Source of the DNA: Bacteroidales bacterium
GTDB taxonomy: Bacteria; Bacteroidota; Bacteroidia; Bacteroidales; UBA7960
NCBI GenBank assembly: GCA_003559855.1
Contig: PWJZ01000027.1
Location: 42,587 to 106,586 of the forward strand
Direction of reading: 5' to 3'
DNA length: 64,000 bases
The translations under genes were made by a program, and so were the position numbers. Shown here one piece after another: positions 1 to 11,706 of this stretch. Under the pieces are notes generated by a model. The model did not search any database. It had not been told where the DNA came from and worked only from the letters and a program-made list of their open reading frames with translations. Numbering within the stretch: the stretch's first letter is position 1; each line of letters opens with the position of its first letter.

Positions 1-509
1 GTAATGTTATCGTGTCTTTTCTATCGGCAATAGTTATAGCTATTGTCTGGGCTTTCGAATACAGGGGGTTGTTGCTGGTATATGAAAATAAGATTAACGA
101 TGCAGCTATTTTTATTAATCAGTTCCTGAGAGTATACATGCTGTTTGCATTCCTGAGCTCATTCATTAGAGAAGTAATAAAAGATATTGAAGATATCAAA
201 GGTGATATGAAAACAGGTTGCAAAACAATTCCGATAGTCTCGGGTGTCAGAAATGCAAAAAGACTTATCATTGTTATGGCGGTAATACTGATATTTTTTG
301 TAGGATATTTTCAGATTCATCTGCTTAAAGAAGAATATGACTTTATTTTTGCATATCTTTTGTTTGCCGTTCAGATACCCTTGATATTGTTCATTAACAA
401 AATAAACATTGCAAAAGAAAAGGCCGATTATACACTTAACAGCCGGTTTGCCAAGTTTATTATGATTGCAGGAGTTTTTTCCATGTTTTTGTTTTATTTT
501 TATTTGTAA
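1..509 (+). CDS. UbiA-family prenyltransferase, C-terminal part (5' truncated by window edge)
   Basis: Frame open to the window start; REVIKDIEDIKGDMKTGCKTIPIVSG matches the second Asp-rich motif region of UbiA prenyltransferases; multiple TM segments. Confidence 0.75.
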   Translation, partial: NVIVSFLSAIVIAIVWAFEYRGLLLVYENKINDAAIFINQFLRVYMLFAFLSSFIREVIKDIEDIKGDMKTGCKTIPIVSGVRNAKRLIIVMAVILIFFVGYFQIHLLKEEYDFIFAYLLFAVQIPLILFINKINIAKEKADYTLNSRFAKFIMIAGVFSMFLFYFYL

Positions 510-517
510 AAAACGGA

Positions 518-1108
518 ATGATTTTTTTTGAAAAGCTGAAAAAGTACGATATAATACTTGCATCAAAGTCTCCAAGACGACAACAACTTTTAAAGGAAGC
601 ACAGATTCCCTTCCGGGTTATAACAAAAAGTATTTCAGAAGATTTTAATGAATCTTTACCGCCGGAGCAGATAGTATTGCAGCTTTGCCGTTCGAAGGCA
701 AAGTCTTATACCTGTTTGTTAACAAAACCTGAGATCATTTTGATTGCTGCCGACACTATAGTTTATATTGACGGTAAAGTATTAAATAAACCGGAAAATA
801 AACTTCAGACAGCAAAAATGATGAAGTTACTTTCGGGTAATATTCATGATGTTTATACCGGGGTTTGTATTAAAACCGCGAAAAAGGAAACAGCTTTTTA
901 TGATAAGACTAGTGTTGAGTTTGAGAAGCTAACAAATGAAGAAATAAATTTTTATCTTGAAAACTATAAAACATATGATAAAGCAGGTGGATATGGCATC
1001 CAGGAATGGATTGGTCTTATAGGTATTAAACGTATTGAAGGCTCTTATCATAATGTGGTGGGGATGCCTGTTTCAGCACTTTATAAAAATCTTAAGGAAT
1101 TCATTTGA
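518..1108 (+). CDS. maf: Maf-like nucleoside triphosphate pyrophosphatase
   Basis: N-terminal ILASKSPRRQQLL and AADTIV motifs, ~196 aa. Confidence 0.9.
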   Translation: MIFFEKLKKYDIILASKSPRRQQLLKEAQIPFRVITKSISEDFNESLPPEQIVLQLCRSKAKSYTCLLTKPEIILIAADTIVYIDGKVLNKPENKLQTAKMMKLLSGNIHDVYTGVCIKTAKKETAFYDKTSVEFEKLTNEEINFYLENYKTYDKAGGYGIQEWIGLIGIKRIEGSYHNVVGMPVSALYKNLKEFI

Positions 1109-1293
1109 TATTGATCTGGCAATATGGTGTTTCCTGTTGAATGTTAATTCAGAAAAGGTATTTTTGTGCCTGAATATTATTAAAGAAGGTTTAAACCAGG
1201 AAAATTTTTTAATGTATTTCTTCGATCTTTTATGATTTAGAAACTATAAATATTATAGTTGTGCAAAACAAAACACAAAAATAAATAACTACC

Positions 1294-2055
1294 ATGAGCA
1301 ATTATCATCCCGAACCCTACTGGTCGGAAGTAGCAAGAAAAATAAAATGCAGGGGAAAAAACAATGTGATAGCCGGCGATGATGAACCATATTACAGATA
1401 TAAAAGGAAAAAATTTCTTAACCTTCTTGAAGAGCTTGATTTTTCAGGTAAATCTGTTCTTGAATTAGGCAGCGGGCCCGGGGGCAATCTTAATGAGGTT
1501 TGGAAACAGAAGCCCGGCAGACTGGCAGGTGCAGATATTTCTACAGAAATGATCGAAATAGCAGGCAAAAACATTCCCGGTGAGATTGAATTGTTTAAAA
1601 TTGATGGGAAAAAACTTCCTTTTGCCGATCGTGAATTTGATATTGTTTTTTCAGCAACTGTACTGCAGCATAATACCGATAAACAAATGCTGAAAAGCAT
1701 AATGGAAGAAATGTGCCGTGTTAGCAAACATAAAGTGTTTTTATTTGAAAGAATAGAGAAAAAAATAACAGGCGATGAGTTATGCATAGGAAGACCCGTT
1801 AGTTATTACGAAGCCATTTGCAATATGAATGAATTTGAATTAAAAAGTATAAAATTCATTAATACCAGGGTAAGCTATTATATTGCAGGAGCTGGCAGAA
1901 AAGTATTGAATCCCGGACCAAGAAAAGAAGGAGAGCCCCTCAGCAAATTGTCTATATTGCTGCAAAAACTGGCTTTGCCGATCAGCAAACAACTGGATAA
2001 AATTTTTATTTCTCAAAAAGATCTTGCACGACTTGAGTTCACTAGGGAAAGTTAA
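1294..2055 (+). CDS. class I SAM-dependent methyltransferase
   Basis: VLELGSGPGGNL motif I; FDIVFSATVLQH. Confidence 0.8.
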   Translation: MSNYHPEPYWSEVARKIKCRGKNNVIAGDDEPYYRYKRKKFLNLLEELDFSGKSVLELGSGPGGNLNEVWKQKPGRLAGADISTEMIEIAGKNIPGEIELFKIDGKKLPFADREFDIVFSATVLQHNTDKQMLKSIMEEMCRVSKHKVFLFERIEKKITGDELCIGRPVSYYEAICNMNEFELKSIKFINTRVSYYIAGAGRKVLNPGPRKEGEPLSKLSILLQKLALPISKQLDKIFISQKDLARLEFTRES

Positions 2056-2206
2056 TTATATTCGGTATTGCAACTCTATTATTTAGCTTTATTTTTAATG
2101 TGTTTTTTTTCTTTAAACAATTTAGGTAAACAAACAAAAAACATATATTTTTGCTGCTTTACCGAATTTGTTGACTTAATATAATATCAGGATCAATCAG
2201 ATTTAA

Positions 2207-3340
2207 ATGAATATAGTTGTAAATGCCCAGGTTTTGGTAAAAGATCAGCTTGACGGTATCGGATGGTTTACATATGAAACTTTAAAAAGGATAACCCGGA
2301 ATAATCCCCGTCATACTTTCTATTTTATCTTTGACAGACCTTACCATGAAAGTTTTCTTTTTTCTGAAAATGTAAAGCCGGTCATATTATATCCTCAATC
2401 GCGTCATCCTTTTCTATGGTTTTTGCGTTTTGAACTTCTGATGCCCTTTATCCTCCGAAAATATAAAGCCGACATTTTTTTATCGCCCGACGGCTGGATG
2501 ACTCTTAACACGAAAGTACCTGTTGTCCAGGTAATACATGATTTGAACTTTGAGCATTACCCGCAGGATTTGCCATTTTGGACCAGGAAGTATTACAAGA
2601 CTTTGTTTCCGCGGTATGCAAGGCAGGCTGCTCAAATAGCCACAGTCAGCCACTATTCAAAAAATGATATAGTGCAGACTTATGACATTTCACCCGACAA
2701 AATTGATGTGGTCTTTAACGGATGCAATACTGATTTTAAGCCTTTTACAAGTGATGAAAATATAAAAATCCGCGAACAATATTCGGCAGGTGCACCATAT
2801 TTTCTCTATGTAGGCGCTCTGATACCCAGAAAAAATGTAACCCGCCTTTTCCGGGCATTTGATCAGTTCAAAAAGCAAGACAATAACAACACCAAGCTGC
2901 TGGTCGCAGGTCACAAAATGTGGCTGTCAAATCATATTGACGGTACGTTTCGAGATATGCAGCATAAAGACGACATTATTTTCGTCGGCAGAAAAAATGT
3001 TGACGAGCTTACAAAATTATATTCGGCAGCAATAGCATTAACTTATGTTTCTTATTTTGAAGGCTTTGGGATACCCATCCTTGAAGCTTTCAATGCCGAA
3101 ACAGCCGTTATAACATCAAATTGTACTTCAATGCCCGAGGTTGCCGACTCTGCTGCCTTGCTTGTCGATCCTTTCTCGGTCGATTCTATCGCCGAGGCTA
3201 TGGTTAAGCTTAATAACAACAGCTCCCTGAGAAAACAGCTTGTTGATAAAGGTAAAGAACGAAAAAAGCTTTTTTCGTGGGATAATACTGCCGAACAGTT
3301 ATGGAAATGTGTTGAAAAAGCTATAGAAATGAAAAAATAA
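2207..3340 (+). CDS. glycosyltransferase, GT4/group 1 family
   Basis: FLYVGALIPRKNVTRLFRAF and YFEGFGIPILEAF (GT-B EX7E-like) motifs. Confidence 0.9.
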   Translation: MNIVVNAQVLVKDQLDGIGWFTYETLKRITRNNPRHTFYFIFDRPYHESFLFSENVKPVILYPQSRHPFLWFLRFELLMPFILRKYKADIFLSPDGWMTLNTKVPVVQVIHDLNFEHYPQDLPFWTRKYYKTLFPRYARQAAQIATVSHYSKNDIVQTYDISPDKIDVVFNGCNTDFKPFTSDENIKIREQYSAGAPYFLYVGALIPRKNVTRLFRAFDQFKKQDNNNTKLLVAGHKMWLSNHIDGTFRDMQHKDDIIFVGRKNVDELTKLYSAAIALTYVSYFEGFGIPILEAFNAETAVITSNCTSMPEVADSAALLVDPFSVDSIAEAMVKLNNNSSLRKQLVDKGKERKKLFSWDNTAEQLWKCVEKAIEMKK

Positions 3341-3348
3341 AAACAGAT

Positions 3349-4863
3349 TTGTTTTTTTATTTTAAGGAAAATAATAATGTTATGAAGAAAAGAAATATGA
3401 CAGTTACCGTTATTATAATAATTGCAGCGCTGGTATTGCTTTTTATGATCGACAATTTAACACGTCCCTGCCTCAGGCCCGGTGAATTACCCGAACGTTA
3501 TATTCATGAGCATACCAGCCCGCAATATGATCCTGAATCTTACGCCAATCGCCGTCAAAGGTTAAATGAAGCCCTGGGAGATGGTGTATTGATAATATCT
3601 GCGGCAGCCCGAAAGGATTTTTATTATATTACGGGTTTTGATGAGCGCCAGGGTGTTGCCGTGCTGGCTCCCGGAGATGTAAAACCATTCCGAATGTTTG
3701 TAACACCAGAAAATCCCGCCGATGCCATTTGGATAGGAGAAAGGTACGGAACTCAAGAGGCTATGGGAAAGTTTAAAGCCGATACCGCCTGGTCTTTGGA
3801 AAATTTTGAAACAATATTACCGAAAATGATAAACGGCACACCTTTTATTTTCGTTCATACCCTCGATCAGCAAATAAAAAAGCTTGTCAGCAAAGTTGTT
3901 GAAGAAAAAGGTATGGAGGTACAGATAAAGGATGCTGACAGCATTATACATGAAAGCCGTGTCATTAAAGATAAATGGGAAATTGACCAGTTACAGCAAG
4001 CTGTTGATGTAACATGCAAGGCACATCTGTGGATAATGCAAACCATGGCACCCGGTCAAAAGGAATATGAAGTACAAGCCGAGATAGAATATATTTTCCG
4101 TAAAAATGGACTAAGCCCCGGTTTTTTGCCGATAGTGGGCTCGGGCCCTAATGCAACGATCCTTCATCATATTCGAAATGACCGGATAATAAACGATAAT
4201 GAACTGCTGCTTGTTGATATAGGAGCGGCAAGCAGTGGTGGTTATACCGCTGACATTACACGTACATATCCTGTAAACAGACGGTTCACTCCGGAACAAA
4301 GAGAAATATACGACCTTGTTTATAAAGCCAGCGAAGCGGGAATAAAGAAAATGAAACCCGGAATGAAAATGCTGGACTGTAATCATGAAGCAAACAGGAT
4401 ATTGTTGGAAGGGCTGCATGAAATAGGTTTAATACCCGACACTACCGTTTGGTGGCAAAAACGTTTTTATATACAGCACAGGGTTAATCATTATATCGGT
4501 CTTGATGTTCACGATACAGGTGATTACGGATATGATCCTGAAAAAAGGGATGAACATATTCTTACGCCCGAAATACGTGGCAGGGAGCTAAAACCCGGAA
4601 TGGTTATGACTATGGAGCCGGGAATATACCTGCAGGAAAACAGACTGGATTACCTGCATGAGCTGTTCGGGCATCTTGCCGGGCCTGAAGAACTTGACAG
4701 TTTTGCCGAAAAAATACGTCCGGTTTATGAAAAGTATGCAGGCATAGGAGTACGTATCGAAGATAATGTACTTATAACGGAAACCGGTAATAATATCTTG
4801 TCGGAAAACCTGCCAAAATCATCCGATGAAATAGAAGCTGCTATGAAACGCCGAAAATGGTAA
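3349..4863 (+). CDS. Xaa-Pro aminopeptidase / M24 family metallopeptidase, probably membrane anchored
   Basis: LLVDIGAASSGGYTADITRTYPV, HYIGLDVHD, GMVMTMEPGIYL pita-bread motifs; N-terminal hydrophobic segment; an internal ATG (3382) may be the real start. Confidence 0.88.
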   Translation: MFFYFKENNNVMKKRNMTVTVIIIIAALVLLFMIDNLTRPCLRPGELPERYIHEHTSPQYDPESYANRRQRLNEALGDGVLIISAAARKDFYYITGFDERQGVAVLAPGDVKPFRMFVTPENPADAIWIGERYGTQEAMGKFKADTAWSLENFETILPKMINGTPFIFVHTLDQQIKKLVSKVVEEKGMEVQIKDADSIIHESRVIKDKWEIDQLQQAVDVTCKAHLWIMQTMAPGQKEYEVQAEIEYIFRKNGLSPGFLPIVGSGPNATILHHIRNDRIINDNELLLVDIGAASSGGYTADITRTYPVNRRFTPEQREIYDLVYKASEAGIKKMKPGMKMLDCNHEANRILLEGLHEIGLIPDTTVWWQKRFYIQHRVNHYIGLDVHDTGDYGYDPEKRDEHILTPEIRGRELKPGMVMTMEPGIYLQENRLDYLHELFGHLAGPEELDSFAEKIRPVYEKYAGIGVRIEDNVLITETGNNILSENLPKSSDEIEAAMKRRKW

Positions 4864-5083
4864 TAATAAAACAAAACCTCCGAAGGACCATCTCTGCTCA
4901 CCCGCATAATGACTGTATCAAAATTCAAGAATTTGATTTTATTATTAACGCGTAAAAATGATCCGAAGAATATAAAAATGTATATTTAACTTTTTTATAG
5001 AAACGTTTTGTTTATTTTTGTTTTAAATAGCTGTACATCAGCTTCGATATTAGTTATTATTTTGTTTAACCAAACTCAAAAAC

Positions 5084-5986
5084 ATGCACAAATTAATTAC
5101 CGCAACAATTTTGTTGTCGACACTTGCTTTTATTGCAGGTTTGCCTGCAACCTCCCAGGACCTAAAAATGGTAGCGCCCAAACCTCCTGATGCTGTGGAA
5201 GCAGATATTTCAGACCTGCGCGATATTCCGGGTGGTGGCGGTGCAGGTTTTACCCGTGTTTTTCATACACCATTATCTGTTGAAGAAGCGGTGGCCTTCT
5301 ACAACCGGCAAATTGGCAATATGACAGAAATTGAAAAAGGAATAAATTATCGTGCTGACATCATTGAGATTAATTTTAAGCAATTGGGAGTGTTAAAAGT
5401 ATATGATATTCCACGACGCCCCGGTATTACTGTCAAAAGCGTACGTTCACTAAAGCAACGTAACTGCTTTTCTGACTACTTCAAAAGTTTCCGTGACATG
5501 GCGAATTCGCTGGAACATTACACACGTAAGGATTTTAATGATCTGTGTGAACGTTTTGGCTATCTTGAACTTGCATATTACGGGTATTCCGACAGGACAG
5601 GTGCGGATGGAAAGCAATTGACCCGTGATGAAGTTTTATACCGGGAATACGTAAAAAAACTTGACCCTGATGCGGGTAAAATTATGACGGCTGAAGAGCT
5701 GGTAATTGAAGCTCAGCGTCTTATGGAGCAGGGACGTATGGATGAGGCAAAAGCTGTTTTAGAAAAGGCAGCCCATATGCAGCAGGAAGGAATGCAACAT
5801 ATGATGAAACAAGATATTGAGCAGCTCAGCGAAAAAGAAAAAAAACCGGCAAAAGATAATTGGAGCGAATGGCTTGAATTTCTTAAGGAACTGGATACCA
5901 TGATATATCCTGCTATAGTGTTTATTGACGTGCATCCGTCAAACTGGCCTGATGATGAATGGCTCCATGAAAGTATCGAATGGTAA
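5084..5986 (+). CDS. secreted hypothetical protein
   Basis: Clear signal peptide (MHKLITATILLSTLAFIAGLPATSQ) and 300-aa ORF; no family recognised. Confidence 0.75.
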   Translation: MHKLITATILLSTLAFIAGLPATSQDLKMVAPKPPDAVEADISDLRDIPGGGGAGFTRVFHTPLSVEEAVAFYNRQIGNMTEIEKGINYRADIIEINFKQLGVLKVYDIPRRPGITVKSVRSLKQRNCFSDYFKSFRDMANSLEHYTRKDFNDLCERFGYLELAYYGYSDRTGADGKQLTRDEVLYREYVKKLDPDAGKIMTAEELVIEAQRLMEQGRMDEAKAVLEKAAHMQQEGMQHMMKQDIEQLSEKEKKPAKDNWSEWLEFLKELDTMIYPAIVFIDVHPSNWPDDEWLHESIEW

Positions 5987-6027
5987 GATAAAATATCTGT
6001 TGCAGCAGCGATGTATTACTGATCCGA

Positions 6028-7386
6028 TTACTGTCGTTTTAATTTGTTATTAATCTCTTTTATCCGGTTTTGATAGCCGGGTTTGCCGAGCAAAGCGAAC
6101 ATGTTTTTCTTGTAATCCTCCACGCCGGGTTGGTCAAAAGGGTTAACATCCAAAACATATCCGCTTATTGCACAACTCATCTGGAAAAAATATAATAACT
6201 CGCCAAGGATTTTTTCGTTTAGTCCCGGAACCGATATTCTAATTACCGGAACGCCTCCCTCAATATGTGCCAATGTAGTTGCTTTCTCAGCCATGGAATT
6301 GATAAATCCGACATTTTTTCCGGCAAGATAATTTAATCCATCATAATTATCAGCATCATCAGGTATTTTCAATTGATTTTTGTTTTTGTCGATACTCAAT
6401 ACGGTTTCAAATAAGATTCTTTTACCTTGCTGAATATATTGCCCCAGAGAATGCAGGTCGGTAGTAAAGTTGGCGCTCACAGGCAAAATGCCTTTATTTT
6501 CTTTTCCTTCACTTTCACCAAAAAGTTGTTTCCACCATTCAGCAAGAAAAAACAGGTTGGGCAAATAGTAAGCCAGTATTTCAACGCCTTTTCCTTTATT
6601 ATAGAGGATATTTCGAACAGCAGCATACAAAAATGCTGGATTTTCAAAAAGTGCACTTGTATTAAACAAGAAGTTTTGCATGTTGCGGGCTCCGGCTATG
6701 ATCTGCTTTATGTCATATCCGGCAGCCGCAATGGGAAAAAGACCAACGGGTGTTAATACCGAGTATCTTCCGCCAATATCAGCTGGTATGGCATAGGTTG
6801 TATAACCTTCCTTTTCGGCAAGCTTGTGCAGTGAGCCTTTACGGGCATCGGTGATAGCAACTATCCGCCCTTTAGCCTTGCGCTTGCCGTATTTATTTTC
6901 GATATGATTCTTCAGCAGCCTGAATGATAATGCTGTTTCAGTGGTAGTACCTGATTTTGAAATGACAACGATCGAATATTCTTTATCATTGAGCCATTTT
7001 AAAAGCTCAAAAAGGTAATCTTCCGAAAGATTATGCCCTGCATATACAACTTCAGGTTTGTTATTATTGCCGGGTTTTAAATGAAAATGGTCATCAAGGG
7101 CTTCGATGACGGCCCTCGTGCCAAGATAGGAGCCTCCAATCCCGCTAACTACCAACACTTCTGAATTTTGGGTGATACGCTCTGCATCCTTGATGATCTT
7201 GTCAAGGAAATCATGAGATGTATCGCCGGGGAGCGTTGCCCATCCCGTCAGCTTACTGCCTTTATCTTTTCTATCCTTTATTTGCTTAAAATGAAAGGAA
7301 ATCTCGTTTTCGAATAATTCTATTTCGTTTTGAGTAATGAAATCGAAAGTGCCACCAATGTTCAGATTTAAATTAATCATAATCAA
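6028..7386 (-). CDS. pgi: glucose-6-phosphate isomerase
   Basis: VVSGIGGSYLGTRAVIEAL, VISKSGTTTETALSFR, GGRYSVLTPVGLFP signatures. Confidence 0.95.
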   Translation of the reverse strand: MIMINLNLNIGGTFDFITQNEIELFENEISFHFKQIKDRKDKGSKLTGWATLPGDTSHDFLDKIIKDAERITQNSEVLVVSGIGGSYLGTRAVIEALDDHFHLKPGNNNKPEVVYAGHNLSEDYLFELLKWLNDKEYSIVVISKSGTTTETALSFRLLKNHIENKYGKRKAKGRIVAITDARKGSLHKLAEKEGYTTYAIPADIGGRYSVLTPVGLFPIAAAGYDIKQIIAGARNMQNFLFNTSALFENPAFLYAAVRNILYNKGKGVEILAYYLPNLFFLAEWWKQLFGESEGKENKGILPVSANFTTDLHSLGQYIQQGKRILFETVLSIDKNKNQLKIPDDADNYDGLNYLAGKNVGFINSMAEKATTLAHIEGGVPVIRISVPGLNEKILGELLYFFQMSCAISGYVLDVNPFDQPGVEDYKKNMFALLGKPGYQNRIKEINNKLKRQ

Positions 7387-7398
7387 GCCGATAAAAGA

Positions 7399-10359
7399 TT
7401 ATTCAAGTTTTCGTGCAACTTCAACGGTTTCAAAGGCTTCAATAATATCACCTGTTTTGATATCGTTGAAATTTTCCACGTTTAATCCACATTCATATCC
7501 TGCCTGCACTTCTTTAACATCATCTTTAAACCTTTTCAGAGAGCCGAGTTTTCCTGTATAAACCACGATACCATTGCGTATAACACGAACGTTGGAATTA
7601 CGGTGTATTTTGCCGTCTAATACAAAGCAGCCGGCAACGGTTCCTACTTTTGATATTTTGAAGGTTTCTCTGACTTCGAGATTTGCATTTATTTTTTCTT
7701 CGATTTCGGGAGATAACATTCCTTCTATAGCAGATTTAAGCTCATTAATGGCGTTATAGATAACCGAATATATTCTTATGTCTATTTCTTCCTGTTCGGC
7801 AAGTTTTCTTGCGGCCATCGACGGTCTAACCTGGAATCCAATTATTATGGCGTTTGATGCTGATGCCAGCAGAACATCACCTTCTGTTATAGGCCCGACA
7901 GCTTTGTGAATAATGTTAACCTGTACTTCTTCCGTCGAAAGTTTCAGCAGTGAGTCGCTGAGTGCTTCTACCGAGCCGTCAACATCGCCTTTAACAATAA
8001 CATTGAGTTCTTTGAAATCGCCTATGGCAATTCTTCGTCCTATCTCGTCCAAAGTAATATGTTTTTTGGTTCGTAATCCCTGTTCTCTGACGAGTTGTTG
8101 TCTTTTGGCGACAATGTTTTTCGCTTCCTGCTCATTATTAAGGACGTTGAATTTTTCACCTGCCTGAGGTGCGCCGTTCAGGCCTAGTATCAAGACAGGT
8201 GTTGAGGGTCCTGCTTCTTTTATACGGATTCCTCTTTCGTTAAACATGGCTTTAACCTTTCCGAAATGAGTGCCTGCAACAACCATATCGCCTACCCGCA
8301 GCGTTCCGTTTTGTACCAGTATTGTTGCAACATAACCTCTTCCCTTATCAAGCATTGATTCGATAACGGTGCCTGAAGCGAATTTGATAGGATTAGCTTT
8401 CAGATCAAGCATTTCAGCTTCCAGCAATACTTTCTCCTGGAGCAGGTCTATATTTTTTCCATGCTTGGCTGATATTTCCTGACATTGATATTTGCCGCCC
8501 CAATCTTCAACGAGTATATTGAATTTTGCAAGCTCTTCCTTGACCTTTTCAGAGTTTGCATTGGGTTTATCTATTTTGTTTATGGCAATTATAATTGGTA
8601 CGCCTGCAGCCTGGGCATTATTGATAGCTTCTTTGGTTTGTGGCATTACGCTGTCATCGGCTGCTACAACTATAATGGCCACATCCGTGATTTTAGCCCC
8701 TCTTGCACGCATTGCAGTGAATGCCTCGTGACCCGGTGTATCAAGGAAAGTTATAAACTTATCGTTTTCCAACTCAACAGAATAAGCACCTATATGCTGG
8801 GTTATACTACCGGCTTCTCCTGCTATTATATTAGAGTGCCTGATATAGTCCAGCAAGGATGTCTTGCCATGGTCAACATGACCCATTACCGTAACTATTG
8901 GAGCCCTCGGCTGAAGCTCTTCAGGGTCATCCTTTTCTTCTTCAACAGCCTCCTGGTCATCAACACTGACAAATTTTACCTCATAGCTAAATTCATCCGC
9001 AACGATAGCAATGGTTTCGGCATCAAGCCTCTGGTTAATCGATACAAATAAACCCAGATTCATGCATACAGAGATCACATCAGTAACATTCACGTCCATC
9101 AGGCTTGCCAGTTCGCTTGCCGAAATGAACTCCGTAACTTCAAGAACATTTTGATTTGATTTGGTCTCCTGCATGTCTTTTAATCGCTGTTGCTGAACAA
9201 GCTGCCGTTTTTGCCGCCTGTATTTCGCAGCTTTGGATTTGCTTTTCGTACCACTAAGCGTTGCAAGAGTTTCACGTATCTGTTTTGAGATTTCTTCTTC
9301 CGAAAATTCAGCCCTGGGATATTCTCTTTTGCTGACAGGTTTTCTTTTTGCCTTTGCAGCTTGTTTATGCGGCTTTTGTTTTTTATCCTCTGCTTTTTGT
9401 TTCGTTTTATCCGCTGCAGCAGGCTTGGCTTCCTGCGTTTTTTCCTTTTTTATACGTTTTCTTTTTCGCTTTTTATAACGTGTATCATCAGATGAAGAAG
9501 CTACCGGTTTCTTGGGCGCATCTTTGGCCGAAGGAAGATCTATCTTTCCCAGAATTGTAGGCCCTTCAAGCTTCTGAAATTCGGTCTTGAAAATATCTTT
9601 CGCTTTTTTATCCCTTTCCTTTTTCTCTGCTTCCTGCTTGTCAAACTCCAGCTCATCCGCAATATCCTTTTCAGTTTTTTCTGCTGAAACTTGTTCTTTA
9701 TCCTGAGCTTCTTTTTTCTTTTCTTCCTTCCCGACATCTTTCTTTTCAACAGAAGGTTTATCAGAAGTGGATTTGGTTTTATCCGATGGTTTTTCAGCGG
9801 TTTTTTCTTTTAAAGCTTCCTCATCGGCTTTTTTCTTCTCAGCCGCAGGCTTTGCTTTTTTAGCTTTTTCATCTTCCTTTTTGACGGCTTCCTTTTTATC
9901 CTTGTCTGTTGTGATCTTATCAGGATCTATTTTCCCTACAACTTTAGGGCCTGAAATCGTTCTCTCATCAGTTTTTGGTTTTTCAGGGGGTTTTTTATCC
10001 AACGACGATTTAATATCTTTAATGAACAGGTCTTCCGCCGTCTCTTCCCGGTCATCTTCATCTTTCGGCAAAGGTTCTAAAGGTTCCTGATCGTCATCTT
10101 CGGGCTTCTTTTCATCGTCAAGGCTGATAGTTTCGCGTTTGACAACATTCAGCCTGGCCTTTTGAGTTGCTTCTTTAAGGTTCTTTTCTTTCTGAAATTC
10201 CTTGAAAAGCATCTCATAGGCTTCCTCGGAAATTTTCGAATTGGGATTGTTAACCACATTAAACCCCTTTTTATTAAGGTAGTCAACAATGGTGCTTATC
10301 CCAATATTAAATTCCTTGGCTACTTTACTAAGTCTTAATATTTTGGTGACTTCAGTCAT
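7399..10359 (-). CDS. infB: translation initiation factor IF-2
   Basis: [38 protein letters not shown]-motifs; charged Lys/Glu-rich N-terminus; start likely the internal Met (MTEVTK). Confidence 0.97.
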   Translation of the reverse strand: MTEVTKILRLSKVAKEFNIGISTIVDYLNKKGFNVVNNPNSKISEEAYEMLFKEFQKEKNLKEATQKARLNVVKRETISLDDEKKPEDDDQEPLEPLPKDEDDREETAEDLFIKDIKSSLDKKPPEKPKTDERTISGPKVVGKIDPDKITTDKDKKEAVKKEDEKAKKAKPAAEKKKADEEALKEKTAEKPSDKTKSTSDKPSVEKKDVGKEEKKKEAQDKEQVSAEKTEKDIADELEFDKQEAEKKERDKKAKDIFKTEFQKLEGPTILGKIDLPSAKDAPKKPVASSSDDTRYKKRKRKRIKKEKTQEAKPAAADKTKQKAEDKKQKPHKQAAKAKRKPVSKREYPRAEFSEEEISKQIRETLATLSGTKSKSKAAKYRRQKRQLVQQQRLKDMQETKSNQNVLEVTEFISASELASLMDVNVTDVISVCMNLGLFVSINQRLDAETIAIVADEFSYEVKFVSVDDQEAVEEEKDDPEELQPRAPIVTVMGHVDHGKTSLLDYIRHSNIIAGEAGSITQHIGAYSVELENDKFITFLDTPGHEAFTAMRARGAKITDVAIIVVAADDSVMPQTKEAINNAQAAGVPIIIAINKIDKPNANSEKVKEELAKFNILVEDWGGKYQCQEISAKHGKNIDLLQEKVLLEAEMLDLKANPIKFASGTVIESMLDKGRGYVATILVQNGTLRVGDMVVAGTHFGKVKAMFNERGIRIKEAGPSTPVLILGLNGAPQAGEKFNVLNNEQEAKNIVAKRQQLVREQGLRTKKHITLDEIGRRIAIGDFKELNVIVKGDVDGSVEALSDSLLKLSTEEVQVNIIHKAVGPITEGDVLLASASNAIIIGFQVRPSMAARKLAEQEEIDIRIYSVIYNAINELKSAIEGMLSPEIEEKINANLEVRETFKISKVGTVAGCFVLDGKIHRNSNVRVIRNGIVVYTGKLGSLKRFKDDVKEVQAGYECGLNVENFNDIKTGDIIEAFETVEVARKLE

Positions 10360-10418
10360 ATAAAACATTTAAGTATTAAGTATAATTTGCCCGTATAAAA
10401 TATGCAAAGATACAAAAA

Positions 10419-11654
10419 TTAGTCGAACTCTTCTTTTAGTATACGTATTACATCGTTTATTGTTTCTTCTTCAAGGTCTGTACGCTTTACCATTTCTTCG
10501 ACCGACAGGCTTAAGACGCTTTTTGCGGTATCCAGTCCTACCGATTTAAGTTCTTTTATCACCCAGTCTTCAATTTCGTCTTCAAATTCCGAAAGATCCA
10601 CATCTTCGGTATCGTGGTCGGCTTCCCTGTAAACGTCTATTTCATAGCCTGTAAGCATACCTGCCAGTTTTATGTTAAATCCGCCTTTTCCTATAGCAAG
10701 TGAAACCTGGTCGGGTTTAAGAAATACTTCTGCCCTTTTGTTTTCTTCGTCAATATTTATAGATGTTATTTTAGCCGGGCTGAGAGTTCTTGAGATGTAT
10801 AGTGATGTATTTGTGGTATAGTTAATAACATCAATATTTTCATTTCTCAGTTCTCTGACAATTCCATGTATTCTCGAACCTTTCATTCCGACGCAAGCGC
10901 CTACCGGGTCAACGCGTTCATCGTAAGATTCGACGGCAACTTTGGCGCGTTCGCCCGGCACCCTTACGATCTTTTTGATGGTTATCAATCCGTCATATAC
11001 CTCAGGTACTTCCTGCTCAAAAAGACGCTCAAGAAATACCGGAGAAGTACGTGATAATATTATCAGGGGATTGCTGTTCTTTATCTCAACTCTCAACACA
11101 ACTGCCCGTAAAGTATCACCTTTCCGGAAAAAATCCATCTGAATTTGTTCATTTTTTGGCAAAATAAGCTCTATACCCTCATCATCCAAAGCAAGTATCT
11201 CTTTCTTCCAGACCTGGTAAACCTCGGCAGTTACTATTTCACCAATCCGTTCCTGGTATTTTTTGTATACCTCGTCTTTTTCAAGTTCCAAAAGCTTGGA
11301 AACAAAATTTTGTCTTAAAGCCAGAATTTCGCGTCTTCCAAAATCACTCATCTTTACCGGCTCCGAAAACTCTTCACCTATCTCGAAATCAGGTTCAATT
11401 TTTACAGCTTCGCTGTAAGCAATCTGGGTGTTCGGGTCTTCAAGCTCATCATCATCCACAATAACACGGTTGTGCCAAACCTCCAAATCACCCTTGTCAA
11501 CATTGACAATAATGTCGAAATTTGCATCCGGACCATACTTCTTCAGCAATATATTCTTAAAAATATCTTCCAGAATAAGTGTCATCGTGGAAGGTTCAAT
11601 GTTCTTAAATTCTTTAAATTCTGAAAAAGATTCAGCAAGATTTATGTTTTCCAT
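10419..11654 (-). CDS. nusA: transcription termination/antitermination factor NusA
   Basis: S1/KH domains (DPVGACVGMKGSRI, LAIGKGGFNIKLA); upstream of infB, downstream of rimP. Confidence 0.96.
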   Translation of the reverse strand: MENINLAESFSEFKEFKNIEPSTMTLILEDIFKNILLKKYGPDANFDIIVNVDKGDLEVWHNRVIVDDDELEDPNTQIAYSEAVKIEPDFEIGEEFSEPVKMSDFGRREILALRQNFVSKLLELEKDEVYKKYQERIGEIVTAEVYQVWKKEILALDDEGIELILPKNEQIQMDFFRKGDTLRAVVLRVEIKNSNPLIILSRTSPVFLERLFEQEVPEVYDGLITIKKIVRVPGERAKVAVESYDERVDPVGACVGMKGSRIHGIVRELRNENIDVINYTTNTSLYISRTLSPAKITSINIDEENKRAEVFLKPDQVSLAIGKGGFNIKLAGMLTGYEIDVYREADHDTEDVDLSEFEDEIEDWVIKELKSVGLDTAKSVLSLSVEEMVKRTDLEEETINDVIRILKEEFD

Positions 11655-11706
11655 TTTTGTATTATATATAAAAATTTAATTATGCATTTTAATAAGAAAA
11701 CCATTG

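Noticed and set aside
159-602. 147-aa minus-strand ORF
   Set aside because: Overlaps the UbiA-family and maf genes in antisense; no recognisable family
9233-10090. Long antisense ORFs (e.g. 9233-9478, 9348-9560, 9540-9749, 9767-10090) within infB
   Set aside because: They are low-complexity Phe/Ser- or Lys-rich shadows of the Lys/Glu-rich IF-2 N-terminus
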